DNA of 64,000 nucleotides, taken from contig JAHDKO010000034.1 of the NCBI GenBank assembly GCA_018436855.1, positions 1 to 64,000 on the forward strand. The letters are read 5' to 3'. The position numbers and the translations under genes are program-made. A model generated the notes under the pieces. It was not told where the DNA came from, searched no databases, and worked only from the letters and a program-made list of their open reading frames with translations. Positions within the stretch are counted from its first letter, which is position 1. Every line of letters starts with the position of its first letter. Shown piece after piece: positions 43,217 through 51,223 of this stretch. This DNA comes from Deltaproteobacteria bacterium. GTDB lineage: Bacteria; Desulfobacterota; Desulfomonilia; UBA1062.

Positions 43217-44327
43217 ATGGTTGGAGATTATCAGCAGACATGTGACCTTATCGAAGAAAAGCTCGAGAATGTAAGAGGTTATCTTTGAAGTCCCTTACAA
43301 GGAAGAGCGCCTAGAAGAACTGGAGTCGAAGCTCGCGGATCCCGGGATCTGGAAGGATCCGGCAAAGACGCGCGAGATCCAGTCCGAAAGATCCCGCATC
43401 ACCGATATCCTTGCCGGCTGGAAGAAGGTCACCTCACTCTGGGACGACCTCCAGGTGCTGCTGGAGCTTGCCAGGGAAGACGAGCAGGCGGTATCGGCCG
43501 ACATCGAGGAGGCCATTTCCGCCCTCCAGAAAAACCTCAATGCAATCGAGAAGACCCATGTCCTCTCCGGACGCGATGATCCCAACAGCGCGTTTCTGGA
43601 GATCCATGCCGGCGCCGGAGGGCTCGAGGCCCAGGACTGGGCCGAGATGCTGCTGCGCATGTACCTGCGCTGGGCCGAGAAAGAGGGTTTCAAGACCAGG
43701 ATCATCGACATCCTCGCCGACGAGGCAGCCGGGATCAAGAGTGCCACCATCGAGGTGGAAGGGCAGTGGGCGTTCGGCTACCTCAAGGGCGAGACCGGGG
43801 TCCACCGGCTCGTGCGCATCTCTCCCTTCGACTCGAACAGCAGGCGGCATACCTCGTTCGCATCGGTCATGGTCACCCCGGAGGTGGACCTGTCCGTGGA
43901 TGTGAAGATCGAGGAAAAAGACTTAAGGATCGACACCTACCGGTCGTCCGGCCACGGCGGGCAGCACGTGAACAAAACAGACTCTGCCGTGAGGATCACG
44001 CATATCCCGACAGGCATCGTGGTGCAGTGTCAGAACGAACGCTCCCAGCACAAGAACAAGGCCTTTGCCATGAAACTGCTGGCCTCCAAGCTCTACGAGC
44101 TGGAAGAGGTCCGGCAGAAAGAACGTCTGGACGAGTTCGCCAAGGAGAAAAAGGAGATCGCCTGGGGATCGCAGATACGGTCCTACGTGCTCCAGCCCTA
44201 CCAGATGGCCAAGGACCACCGGACAAACCTGGAGGTGGGGAACGTGGAGGCAGTCCTGGACGGGGAGATCTCGGATTTCATGGACGCCTTTCTCGCCATG
44301 AACGCAAGGGAGGGCAAAGAAGCATGA
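43217..44327 (+). CDS. prfB: Peptide chain release factor 2, made by programmed +1 frameshift
   Basis: A 369-residue release factor that reads UGA and UAA stops. The first 23 codons (43217-43285) end at an in-frame TGA (43286-43288). Translation continues in the +1 frame from GAA at 43287-43289, after the slippery CTT. The second part has the stop-recognition tripeptide SPF ('RISPFDSNSR') and the hydrolysis motif GGQ ('HGGQHVNKTDSAV'). The length equals other RF2 proteins. It is the autoregulated arrangement known from many bacteria, not a broken gene. Its stop overlaps the nitroreductase start as ATGA. Confidence 0.97.
43272..43289 (+). promoter_or_regulatory. prfB programmed +1 frameshift signal
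   Basis: The canonical elements are present. A Shine-Dalgarno-like AAGAGG (43273-43278) lies a few bases before the slippery CTT (43283-43285), which is directly followed by the TGA stop (43286-43288). Low RF2 makes the ribosome pause at UGA and slip by one base, so synthesis of the factor is self-limited. The decoded junction residues are Leu-Glu-Val-Pro. Confidence 0.95.
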
Positions 44328-44824
44328 TCGATGCAATACCCGAGCGAAGGAGCATCCGCAGGTTCGCCCAAAAGGCCGTGTCCGGCGAATTGGTGGACAG
44401 GATTCTCGACGCGGGCAGGTGGGCGCCCTCGGGGCTGAACAACCAGCCGTGGCGCTTTGCCGTTATCCGCGACAAGGCGGTGAAGGAGGAGCTGGCCTCC
44501 CTGACCCGGTACGGCTCGATCATCAGGTCTGCGGACGTGATTCTGGCCGTGTTCCTCGACCAGGATGCCGGTTACGACCGGACCAAGGACCTCCAGGCGA
44601 TCGGCGCCTGCATCCAGAACATGCTGCTTGCCATTCACGATTCCGGCCTGGGCGGGGTGTGGCTGGGCGAGATCCTCAAGAACGGACGGGAGGTAGGATC
44701 GCTCCTTCAGGCTCCGGATTCCTGCCAGTTCATGGCGGCAATCGCCCTGGGATATCCTCAAGGGAAGGCGCCCGAGGCCCCCGGGCGCAAATCGATCGCC
44801 GAGCTCGTGTTCTCCAGGAGATAA
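44324..44824 (+). CDS. Nitroreductase-family flavoprotein
   Basis: A 166-residue FMN-binding oxidoreductase. The N-terminal 'RRSIRRFAQKAV' (about 8-19) and 'APSGLNNQPWRFAVI' (about 35-49) form the flavin-phosphate and flavin-contact loops, and 'GGVWLGE' (about 108-114) is the conserved dimer segment. Its physiological substrate (quinone, nitro compound, or a cofactor) cannot be read. The short length puts it with the NfnB-like small nitroreductases. The ATG at 44324 is inside the prfB stop (ATGA), so it is coupled to release factor 2 translation. Confidence 0.9.
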   Translation: MIDAIPERRSIRRFAQKAVSGELVDRILDAGRWAPSGLNNQPWRFAVIRDKAVKEELASLTRYGSIIRSADVILAVFLDQDAGYDRTKDLQAIGACIQNMLLAIHDSGLGGVWLGEILKNGREVGSLLQAPDSCQFMAAIALGYPQGKAPEAPGRKSIAELVFSRR

Positions 44825-44945
44825 GGGGCAAAGAAACGAGCGCGCCTCCCATACCGGTCTCCCGATTTCTTCGAGCGCGACCAGCCGTGTATTTCCCTCG
44901 TGCTGCTTGACCTGCGGACCCATCGCATATATAGAAGAGCACCAT

Positions 44946-46100
44946 ATGCCCATTGAACGAATCGAGCTGCCAGATAAAGAGGTTATCCTGGTGGGGACCG
45001 CCCACGTTTCCCAGTCGTCGGTGGATGAGGTCCGTGCCGCCATACGCGAGCATTGCCCCGACGAGGTCGCCATCGAGCTCTGCCAGAGCAGGTTCGAGGT
45101 GCTCAAAAACCCCGGAGGCTGGCAGGACATGGACATCATCCGGGTCATCAAGGAGAAGAAGACCTCCTTTCTGTTCGCGAACCTCGTGATGGCCTCATTC
45201 CAGAGGCGGATCGGAGAACGTTTCGGCGTGAAGCCCGGTGACGAGATGCGGGCCGCCATCGAGGAGGCCGAAGTCGCGGGGATGCCGATCGCCCTCGTGG
45301 ACAGACCGGTTCAGCTCACCCTGCAGCGGGCCTGGAAGTCCCTGCGGATGTGGGAGAAGATCAAGCTCCTGTTCTCGTCTTTGTTTTCGATCCTGGCCGT
45401 GGATGAGATCAAGGAGGACGAGATCGAGAGGCTCAAAGACAAGGACGTGCTCACCAGCACCATCGAGGAGGTCGCCAGGCAGGCCCCCACAGTCAAGCGG
45501 GTGCTCATCGACGAGCGTGATGCCTACATGGCGCGCAGAATTGTCGATCTGAAAGGCAGGAAAATCATTGCGGTCGTGGGCGCGGGTCATATGGAAGGCC
45601 TCATCGGGCAGATGAAGAATCCTGTGGATGACATCGATGCCCTGGAGTATGTGCCTCCGGGGAAAAAGGGGATAGCCAAGTGGATCATACCTCTGGTGAT
45701 CCTGGTGCTCATCGGTGCCGGTTTTTTTTTCGGCAGCCCCGAGCAGGGCTATGAAATGGTCAAGTGGTGGCTCCTGTGCAATGCCGTGTTCGCGGCCCTG
45801 GGGACCGCGATCGCCCTGGCCCATCCCGTGACCGTTTTGGTGGCCACCCTGGCATCGCCCATCACGTCCCTGAACCCCACCCTGGCTGCCGGGTGGTTTG
45901 CCGGGTTGAGCGAGGCGTATATCAAAAAACCCAAGGTGTCCGACTTCGAGGCCATCCAGGATGACATCGTCCATTTCACCGGATGGTGGAAGAATCCCGT
46001 GACCAGGATTCTGCTGGTGGTCATCCTGGCCAATCTGGGCAGCTCCATGGGAGCCATCATCGCCATGCCCATTCTCACGAGGATCGTCCTGGGCGGGTGA
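44946..46100 (+). CDS. TraB/PrgY-family membrane protein
   Basis: A 384-residue protein of the TraB (pheromone shutdown, PrgY) family. The N-terminal domain (about 1-235) has 'ILVGTAHVSQSSVDEV' (14-29), 'VAIELCQSRFEVL' (about 40-52) and 'VVGAGHMEGL' (about 212-221), the conserved His/Glu segments thought to be a metal-binding proteolytic centre as in Tiki proteins. Two or three transmembrane segments follow (about 245-265, 280-305 and 355-380). Bacterial members have unknown biological roles. The ATG at 44946 is preferred over an upstream in-frame start because the family motif begins immediately after it. A 121-base gap separates it from the nitroreductase. Confidence 0.88.
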   Translation: MPIERIELPDKEVILVGTAHVSQSSVDEVRAAIREHCPDEVAIELCQSRFEVLKNPGGWQDMDIIRVIKEKKTSFLFANLVMASFQRRIGERFGVKPGDEMRAAIEEAEVAGMPIALVDRPVQLTLQRAWKSLRMWEKIKLLFSSLFSILAVDEIKEDEIERLKDKDVLTSTIEEVARQAPTVKRVLIDERDAYMARRIVDLKGRKIIAVVGAGHMEGLIGQMKNPVDDIDALEYVPPGKKGIAKWIIPLVILVLIGAGFFFGSPEQGYEMVKWWLLCNAVFAALGTAIALAHPVTVLVATLASPITSLNPTLAAGWFAGLSEAYIKKPKVSDFEAIQDDIVHFTGWWKNPVTRILLVVILANLGSSMGAIIAMPILTRIVLGG

Positions 46101-46562
46101 TGCAGCCCGGCTCGAACAGGCCGGACCGCCCTTGCGTCTCCTGACGGATTGCCTATTCTTTTTCTTAGAACCGCTTCTTCGCCCTGTTTTGACAAGGGGA
46201 TGTCCATGGAGAACAAGGGCCCACTTCCTTAGGGGGACATGCTCCGAGGCCCCGGGTCTTCATGTTCAGGCAAAGGCCCGGTCGAAGCATACGGCCAGGA
46301 GTCGGCAATGCTACATTGCGCGACAGGCTTAAAAGCGGGGCGATGGCCCGGGACTGTGGGAAGATATTTTCTGTCAAAGGCTGTCTTTTTTCCCACAATG
46401 GCAGGTGACAGGGAGATCGCGAAACATAAATTTGTGAATATACAGAACATATACCCTGGCATATTATTTGCTGACAATGATATGCTTTTTTTGATGATGG
46501 TCATCTTTTCCCATGAAGAACCATGAGGGGTGTGGAAGACGGTGTTGGTGCAAGGAGGCGTT
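46101..46562. other. Intergenic region with a run of hairpins
   Basis: This 462-base stretch has no credible protein gene; open frames here are short and compositionally random. Between 46250 and 46400 four inverted repeats follow each other (see the separate ncRNA entry). Downstream, 46420-46500 is AT-rich and may contain the promoter of the small gene at 46563. A weak stem, CCGGC...GCCGG near 46109-46126, lies just after the TraB-family gene and could be part of a terminator. Confidence 0.5.
46250..46397. ncRNA. Candidate structured RNA (orientation unknown)
   Basis: Four hairpins follow in 150 bases. CCGGGTCT (about 46254-46261) pairs with AGGCCCGG (about 46274-46281) through one G-U pair. 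GTCGGCAATG at 46301-46310 pairs with CATTGC-G-CGAC at 46314-46324, ten pairs with one bulge and a 3-base loop. GGGC-GATG-GCCC follows at about 46338-46349. TGTGGGAA at 46355-46362 pairs with TTCCCACA at 46390-46397. This density of perfect stems in non-coding DNA suggests a structured RNA or leader. I matched it to no known class (not tmRNA, SRP RNA or RNase P RNA). Neither strand shows a convincing promoter. Confidence 0.35.
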
Positions 46563-46913
46563 ATGGACAAGGCGGATGCCGGATGGTTCGGCCATTCATC
46601 CATCATGCAGCAGCTGGATATCAATCCGGTTATGCGCAGTCAGCTCATGGAATACGGAGACATGGGGGAGAATGCCTTTGACGTGTACACCCTCTATAAA
46701 TCCGCGGCAAAGAGGCGGCTGACAGATACCATAGAGACGAGCGACACCCTGGATATGCAGTGCCTTGCCTGGATGACGAAGGGACAGCTTCTTCAGGCGA
46801 GGAGGCTCCTGAGAAAACTCGGTTACATCACGGAAGTCATTGACAAAGGCGAGGGGCGCAAGCCCGAGATCCGCCAGGTCAGGATCGAGAATCGAGCCAG
46901 AAGGAATCAGTAG
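46563..46913 (+). CDS. Small soluble protein, unknown function
   Basis: A 116-residue protein I do not recognise. The composition is helical and charged, with 'YKSAAKRRLTDTIE' and 'QLLQARRLLRKLGYITEVID' (about 75-94) suggesting a helical bundle, and a strongly basic C-terminus (ENRARRNQ). No signal peptide is seen. The start at 46563 is supported by a strong AAGGAGG four bases upstream, which is the main evidence that the gene is real. It is convergent with the receiver gene at 46977-47402 and lies downstream of the hairpin-rich region, which could be its 5' leader. Confidence 0.7.
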   Translation: MDKADAGWFGHSSIMQQLDINPVMRSQLMEYGDMGENAFDVYTLYKSAAKRRLTDTIETSDTLDMQCLAWMTKGQLLQARRLLRKLGYITEVIDKGEGRKPEIRQVRIENRARRNQ

Positions 46914-46976
46914 CACCCGGTTCGCCCCGGGAAAGGTCCGGCATCAAGAGGCTGACCTCGGCGGACCGGGCTCTGT

Positions 46977-47402
46977 TCACATGGCAGCGGCCCTGGGAGG
47001 CTGGATCACCTCTGCTTCTCTCCCGGAACTGCTCTGTGCGTTTCTGTTGAGGAGTTCGCCTACCGTCTCCTTGAGACGGGAGAAATCATGGGATTTGAGC
47101 ACATATGCATCGGCTGTCATGGCGACGGGATTGTCCTGGTAGCTCACGTATGCTGAGTGGATGACGACCGGGACATCGAGCTTGGACTTGAGGATGTGCC
47201 CGAGGGCATCGAGCCCGTCCATCTTGGGCATTCTGATATCCATGATGATAAGATCGGGCTCACCACACTGTTCTTCGAAGAGCAGGGAGAGCGCCTCTTT
47301 GCCGTTTGATGCCGATATTACATCATATCCCTCGTCCTTCAGCTCTTCGGTGATGAGGAACTGAAGATGGCTGTCGTCTTCCACCAGCAAAATCTTCTTC
47401 AT
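46977..47402 (-). CDS. Single-domain response regulator
   Basis: A 141-residue receiver protein. The acidic pair is in 'LLVEDDSH' (5-12), phospho-Asp is in 'LIIMDIRMPKMDG' (about 55) and the conserved Lys is in 'YVLKSHD' (about 104). The switch Thr/Ser position is 'VIHSAYVS'. The last 20 residues form a polar tail with no output fold. Orphan receivers like this act by contact with other proteins; the cognate kinase is not adjacent. It has an AGGAGG ribosome site. A possible minus-strand promoter with TTGTTT, a 17-base spacer and TATACG lies upstream within 47420-47460. Confidence 0.9.
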   Translation of the reverse strand: MKKILLVEDDSHLQFLITEELKDEGYDVISASNGKEALSLLFEEQCGEPDLIIMDIRMPKMDGLDALGHILKSKLDVPVVIHSAYVSYQDNPVAMTADAYVLKSHDFSRLKETVGELLNRNAQSSSGREAEVIQPPRAAAM

Positions 47403-47559
47403 ACCTAAAGTCCTCCTCTCATACTATCGTATAGGGCACAGGGACTGGGAAAACAATGTCCCTAAACACCGATGCAAATCACCTGTTCCCTTGCCGGGGA
47501 ACAACGCTGTCATTGAAGGGGGAAAGGCATAAAACGTGCCACTGAAAGGTCTTAATAAA

Positions 47560-47582
47560 AAGCATATAAAATATATATGCTT
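47560..47582. repeat. AT-rich inverted repeat
   Basis: AAGCATATA at 47560-47568 and TATATGCTT at 47574-47582 form a perfect 9-bp dyad with a 5-base centre. It is directly followed by the 10-base palindrome TTACATGTAA (47581-47590). Such nested AT dyads are common at regulator binding sites and promoters, though the nearest start codon on the minus strand is about 160 bases away. Confidence 0.6.
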
Positions 47583-47626
47583 ACATGTAACAGTACCAGT
47601 TGCCGGGAGTGAGCGGGGCGGGCATT

Positions 47627-47646
47627 TTCGTCAACAAATTGACGAA
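47627..47646. repeat. Perfect 8-bp hairpin with CAAA loop
   Basis: TTCGTCAA at 47627-47634 pairs with TTGACGAA at 47639-47646 around the tetraloop CAAA. Outside it, GGCG near 47618 and CGCC near 47651 can extend the stem imperfectly. No T tract follows on either strand, so a terminator is unlikely. Confidence 0.55.
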
Positions 47647-47819
47647 TACGCGCCATCGGCGTTCGTTTTCCTGCATGCCCACAGATGAGTTGCCGGGAGC
47701 GCACGCGATAAGAGGGCCATTGTCGGGAATGTCCTACGCGGGCCGAGCGAGAGCGTCTTACAGAAAGATCATGCCCGGTCCTATGTGTATCGCCGTCAGG
47801 GTGTGCTATGACTTTTCTC

Positions 47820-47872
47820 AAGCCAGAAGAGAGAATTCTTCACCCTGAGATCCGCATCACTTCTTCTGGCTT
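47820..47872. repeat. 10-bp inverted repeat downstream of lpxH
   Basis: AAGCCAGAAG at 47820-47829 and CTTCTGGCTT at 47863-47872 are perfect complements separated by 33 bases. It lies 75-127 bases beyond the lpxH stop on the lpxH strand and could mark the 3' end of that transcript, although no U run follows. Confidence 0.5.
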
Positions 47873-47947
47873 TCACCGAACCCATCCACGGCCATGTTTT
47901 TTAGGATATGCACCCCATGCTGTACACCGGTTTGGGGAGTGCCGTGC

Positions 47948-48610
47948 TCAGGACTCCCCGAAGGGGTGCTGTGCCCCGCCTGTTATCCGGGGCCCCCTGC
48001 CGTCCCAGACGAGCCACTGTCCGGTATCGAAAAAGGCGGGAAGCACGATCAGCTCGCTGCTCATCAGGCCTCGGTGCAGATGCCCGCAGACCGTGGTGTC
48101 CACGCCGCGGCTCCGCGAGATGCCGCTGTCGATGACGGCACGGGGTGTCCGGACAGTGGCGGACGAACGGACGAGAAAGCGGGCGAGGTGTTCCTTGAGG
48201 TCCCCCCGGAGGCACCGGTCGAGGAGTCTCAGCACCGGCCATCCCAGGGCATGGAGAACCTTGAACCCGTAGTCTCCCCTGGTCAGGGTGTGCCCGTGCG
48301 CCAGGAGAAGCCGCGTTGAAGTGGGCGAGGTGATGACCACCTCTTCCTTGAGGATGTGCACCCCGCCGGCCCGGGCGTTTACCAGCAGAAAATCCCGGTT
48401 TCCCGGGATGAGATGAATCCGGTCCGAGACGAGTGCGGCGAGCACGTCTCCTGCCTCATCCCTGACACCGGTGAACCAGTAGTCGAAGAGATCGCCCAGG
48501 ATATAAATATCGGATGCCTGCTGTTCAGCGTCCTTAAGCCAATGGATGAAAACTTCGGCGTCTTTCGCGTTTCCAGGTCTGAGGTGAACGTCTGCGACAA
48601 ATATAAGCAT
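47948..48610 (-). CDS. lpxH: UDP-2,3-diacylglucosamine diphosphatase (LpxH-like)
   Basis: A 220-residue calcineurin-fold metallophosphoesterase that cleaves UDP-2,3-diacylglucosamine to lipid X in lipid A synthesis. The motifs are DVHL at 6-9, 'GDLFDYWF' (about 38-45), 'IPGNRDFL' (about 71-78), 'LAHGHTL' (about 105) and 'CGHLHRG' (about 180). The LpxH-specific Asp-Tyr-Trp-Phe stretch favours LpxH over other phosphoesterases. The start at 48610 precedes the first motif; no strong ribosome site is visible. It is divergent from the M23 peptidase gene across a 61-base gap. Confidence 0.88.
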   Translation of the reverse strand: MLIFVADVHLRPGNAKDAEVFIHWLKDAEQQASDIYILGDLFDYWFTGVRDEAGDVLAALVSDRIHLIPGNRDFLLVNARAGGVHILKEEVVITSPTSTRLLLAHGHTLTRGDYGFKVLHALGWPVLRLLDRCLRGDLKEHLARFLVRSSATVRTPRAVIDSGISRSRGVDTTVCGHLHRGLMSSELIVLPAFFDTGQWLVWDGRGPRITGGAQHPFGES

Positions 48611-48632
48611 TGAATGATTCAACCAAAAGTAA

Positions 48633-48662
48633 CTTGCCTTGGCAAGCAAATCCTTTTATAAA
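48633..48662 (+). promoter_or_regulatory. Promoter with overlapping operator-like dyad in the lpxH/M23 gap
   Basis: TTGCCT (48634-48639), a 17-base spacer and TATAAA (48657-48662) fit a sigma-70 promoter pointing at the peptidase gene. The -35 box lies within the perfect dyad CTTGCC-TT-GGCAAG (48633-48646), a plausible operator. The predicted transcript start would be at about 48669, only three bases before the ATG at 48672. Confidence 0.5.
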
Positions 48663-48671
48663 TATATTCCT

Positions 48672-50357
48672 ATGAGCACAGGTCAGCCGGCCAATCCCTG
48701 GAAGTGGAGCACCATCATCCTCGCGGTCCTGTTCGTGTCCTGCATCTCGTGGTACTTCATCCGGGGAGATGGCGGCCATCTCGCTGAAGATGCGGTTGCC
48801 GGGGAGGACATGTCAGGGCAGGGTGATCCGGCTGCAATCGGAAAGGAAGACCAGGACCTGCCGGTTCATGAAGTGGAGCAGGGGCATGATTACTCCTCGC
48901 TTGCCTCTTTACCGGAGGCGCCCGGCGAGCCCATCCGGAAGGTTTCCACCATAGCAAAGGGAGACAGCCTCTATGCGATACTCCAGCAGAACGGCGTATC
49001 GAACCGCCAGGCCTACGATATCCTGAACGCGGCCAAGCCTGTGTTCGATTTTTCGAAAATCGTTCCGGGCAGGGATCTCGTTCTCGTTTTCTCACCCGAT
49101 AACCAGAGCCTCGCCGGGATCGAATATTCGGTCTCCGATATCTCGCAGATCGTGGTCTCTATCGACGGAGAGAACATCCAGGCGCAGAAGGATGAGATCG
49201 CAAAGGTCCTGACGCCCGAATACACCGGGGAGCTCAGACAGATCGATTACATCGTGGCAAGGGGCGACAATCTGTATAATGTCCTGCGCAGCCAGGGGGT
49301 ATGCGACTACCAGATCGACCTGGTGATCAAGTCGGTCAAAAAGGTCTATAATCTCTCGGGCATCATTCCGGGCAACGCCATGAATATCTGGATCACCGAG
49401 GAAGAACCGGTGCGGCTCGCACGCCTGACCTACGAGATCGACTATCTCAACCTGCTGGAGGTGGTGCCGGAGAACGGCTCGTACAAGGCAAGCAGGCAGA
49501 CCTTCGAGGTGGACGTGCGGCACGAACGCGCCGAAGGGACGATCACCACCAGCCTCTACGAGTCGGCGATTCAGGCGGGCCTGTCCCCGGAGGTCGTGAT
49601 GGCGCTCTCCGACATCTTCGCCTGGGACATCAATTTCTTCACCGACATCAGGCAGGGAGACCACTATACGGTCGTCTACGAGCGCTACTATGTCAAGGGC
49701 ACCTTCCGGGGCTACGGCAGGGTGGTGGCGGCACGATTCATAAACCAGGGCGCGCCGCACGTGGCCCTGTATTTCGACGACGGGAACGGGGTCAAGGGGT
49801 ACTATGATGAAGAAGGGAAACCCATCCGCAAGCTCTTCCTCAAGGCGCCGCTGAATTACCGGAGGATATCGTCGGGTTTCACCCACAAAAGGAAGCATCC
49901 CGTCTACCACGTGGTCAGGCCGCACCTGGGGGTGGACTACGCGGCACCCACGGGCACCCCGGTGGTCGCGCTCGGGGACGGGACCGTAACCTACCGGGGC
50001 GTCAATGGAGGGTTCGGGAAGAGCATCCAGATTACGCATCGAGCCGGTTACGTAACCTATTATGGCCATCTTTCCGGATATGCGAAAGGTATATACAAGG
50101 GAGCACGGGTAAGCCAGGGGGAGGTCGTCGGCTATGTGGGTTCGACCGGCGTGTCCACCGGCCCGCACCTCGATTTCCGGGTGCGGCTCAACGGGAAGTT
50201 CATCAATCCCCTGTCGCTCAAGCCGGTCAACGGTCCGTCACTCAAGGGACAATCACTGGCCCGGTTCAGCGAGTTCTCCGCCGAGAGGCTGGCAATGCTG
50301 GACGATCCCTCGCTGAACAGAACCGCAGAGATGGGTACGGAAGACGTATCCCTGTAA
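48672..50357 (+). CDS. M23-family murein endopeptidase (MepM-like)
   Basis: A 561-residue envelope protein with an N-terminal transmembrane helix (about 13-31). Two OapA/LysM-like regions follow ('VARGDNLYNVLRSQGV' is one), and the C-terminal domain is an M23 zinc metallopeptidase (about 405-520). The zinc ligands are in 'PHLGVDYAAPTGTPV' (His and Asp) and 'YYGHLSGYA', with a further His in 'STGPHLDFRV'. It is predicted to cut peptide cross-links in peptidoglycan for growth or division. The start at 48672 lacks a ribosome site; either the mRNA is leaderless or the promoter call is wrong. It is followed after 13 bases by the stomatin-like gene. Confidence 0.9.
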   Translation: MSTGQPANPWKWSTIILAVLFVSCISWYFIRGDGGHLAEDAVAGEDMSGQGDPAAIGKEDQDLPVHEVEQGHDYSSLASLPEAPGEPIRKVSTIAKGDSLYAILQQNGVSNRQAYDILNAAKPVFDFSKIVPGRDLVLVFSPDNQSLAGIEYSVSDISQIVVSIDGENIQAQKDEIAKVLTPEYTGELRQIDYIVARGDNLYNVLRSQGVCDYQIDLVIKSVKKVYNLSGIIPGNAMNIWITEEEPVRLARLTYEIDYLNLLEVVPENGSYKASRQTFEVDVRHERAEGTITTSLYESAIQAGLSPEVVMALSDIFAWDINFFTDIRQGDHYTVVYERYYVKGTFRGYGRVVAARFINQGAPHVALYFDDGNGVKGYYDEEGKPIRKLFLKAPLNYRRISSGFTHKRKHPVYHVVRPHLGVDYAAPTGTPVVALGDGTVTYRGVNGGFGKSIQITHRAGYVTYYGHLSGYAKGIYKGARVSQGEVVGYVGSTGVSTGPHLDFRVRLNGKFINPLSLKPVNGPSLKGQSLARFSEFSAERLAMLDDPSLNRTAEMGTEDVSL

Positions 50358-50370
50358 GGAGGTATAACTC

Positions 50371-51135
50371 ATGGGTGCATATGCGCTGATCACGATTGTT
50401 GTCATCATCCTGCTGTTTCTCTTCTCGGCAGTCAAGATCCTCAACGAGTACGAAAGGGCGGTGGTCTTCAGGCTGGGCCGGGTTCTCTCCGCGCCCAAAG
50501 GCCCGGGGCTCATCATCATCATCCCCCTGGTGGACCGGTTCATCCGGATCAGCCTGCGGACGGTCGTCCAGGACGTTCCGCCCCAGGACGTGATCACCCG
50601 GGACAACGTAACGGTCAAGGTCAATGCCGTGGTCTACTTCCGGGTCATCGAGCCGATGAAGTCCGTCATCGAGGTGGAGAACTATCTCTACGCCACGAGC
50701 CAGCTTTCCCAGACCACCCTGCGGTCGGTCTGCGGACAGGCCGAGCTCGATGAACTCCTCGCCAACCGCGAGGAGATCAGCTCGCGCATACAGGAGCTTC
50801 TCGACCGGCAGACCGATCCGTGGGGCATTAAGGTATCCGCGGTCGAGCTCAAGCACATCGATCTCCCCGAGGAGATGCAGCGGGCTATGGCCAAGCAGGC
50901 CGAGGCCGAGCGCGAGAGGAGGTCAAAGATCATCCACGCCGAGGGCGAGTTTCAGGCCTCCCAGAAGCTGCGGGACGCGGCCGACGTCATCGCCGGCGAG
51001 CCCATCGCCCTGCAGTTGAGGTATCTCCAGACCCTGCGTGAGATTTCCTCCGAGGGAAGCATCAATACCCTGATCCCGCTTCCCATGGAGCTCATCGCGC
51101 CCTTCATCAAGACCGGCAGGAAGGAGGGCTCCTGA
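50371..51135 (+). CDS. Stomatin/QmcA-like SPFH protein
   Basis: A 254-residue membrane protein with an N-terminal helix (about 4-21) and an SPFH domain. The signature runs '[14 protein letters not shown]' (about 27-40), then '[21 protein letters not shown]', then '[15 protein letters not shown]'. A C-terminal coiled coil is rich in Ala/Glu/Arg (about 170-205). SPFH proteins form rings that organise membrane microdomains and proteases. The usual NfeD partner is absent here. AAGGAGG precedes the ATG at 50371, and the gene likely shares a transcript with the M23 peptidase. Confidence 0.93.
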   Translation: MGAYALITIVVIILLFLFSAVKILNEYERAVVFRLGRVLSAPKGPGLIIIIPLVDRFIRISLRTVVQDVPPQDVITRDNVTVKVNAVVYFRVIEPMKSVIEVENYLYATSQLSQTTLRSVCGQAELDELLANREEISSRIQELLDRQTDPWGIKVSAVELKHIDLPEEMQRAMAKQAEAERERRSKIIHAEGEFQASQKLRDAADVIAGEPIALQLRYLQTLREISSEGSINTLIPLPMELIAPFIKTGRKEGS

Positions 51136-51223
51136 GGAAAATGCCGCATTTCCCGGGGCTGACCGGTGTTATGCAGCCGGCGAAGGAACTGCGGGCCTGT
51201 TCTCCTGTGCGCGGGTTTTTGCC

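Larger units (their letters stand above)
47403..47947. other. Gene-free region with palindromes and short repeats
   Basis: 545 bases between the receiver gene and lpxH, both on the minus strand. No coding frame is convincing. It contains an AT-rich dyad at 47560-47582, a palindrome TTACATGTAA at 47581-47590, and a tight hairpin at 47627-47646. An 11-base direct repeat, GTTGCCGGGAG, occurs at 47599-47609 and 47689-47699 (a third, imperfect copy is near 47720). A 10-bp inverted repeat lies at 47820-47872. No transposase or phage remnant is seen. Confidence 0.5.

Noticed and set aside
43287-44327. prfB as a pseudogene or late-start gene
   Set aside because: The leader codons, SD-like element and CTT-TGA slip site show programmed frameshifting, so the gene is intact.
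47403-47947. CRISPR array or insertion sequence in the gene-free region
   Set aside because: Repeats are few, short and unevenly spaced, and there is no cas gene, transposase or target duplication.
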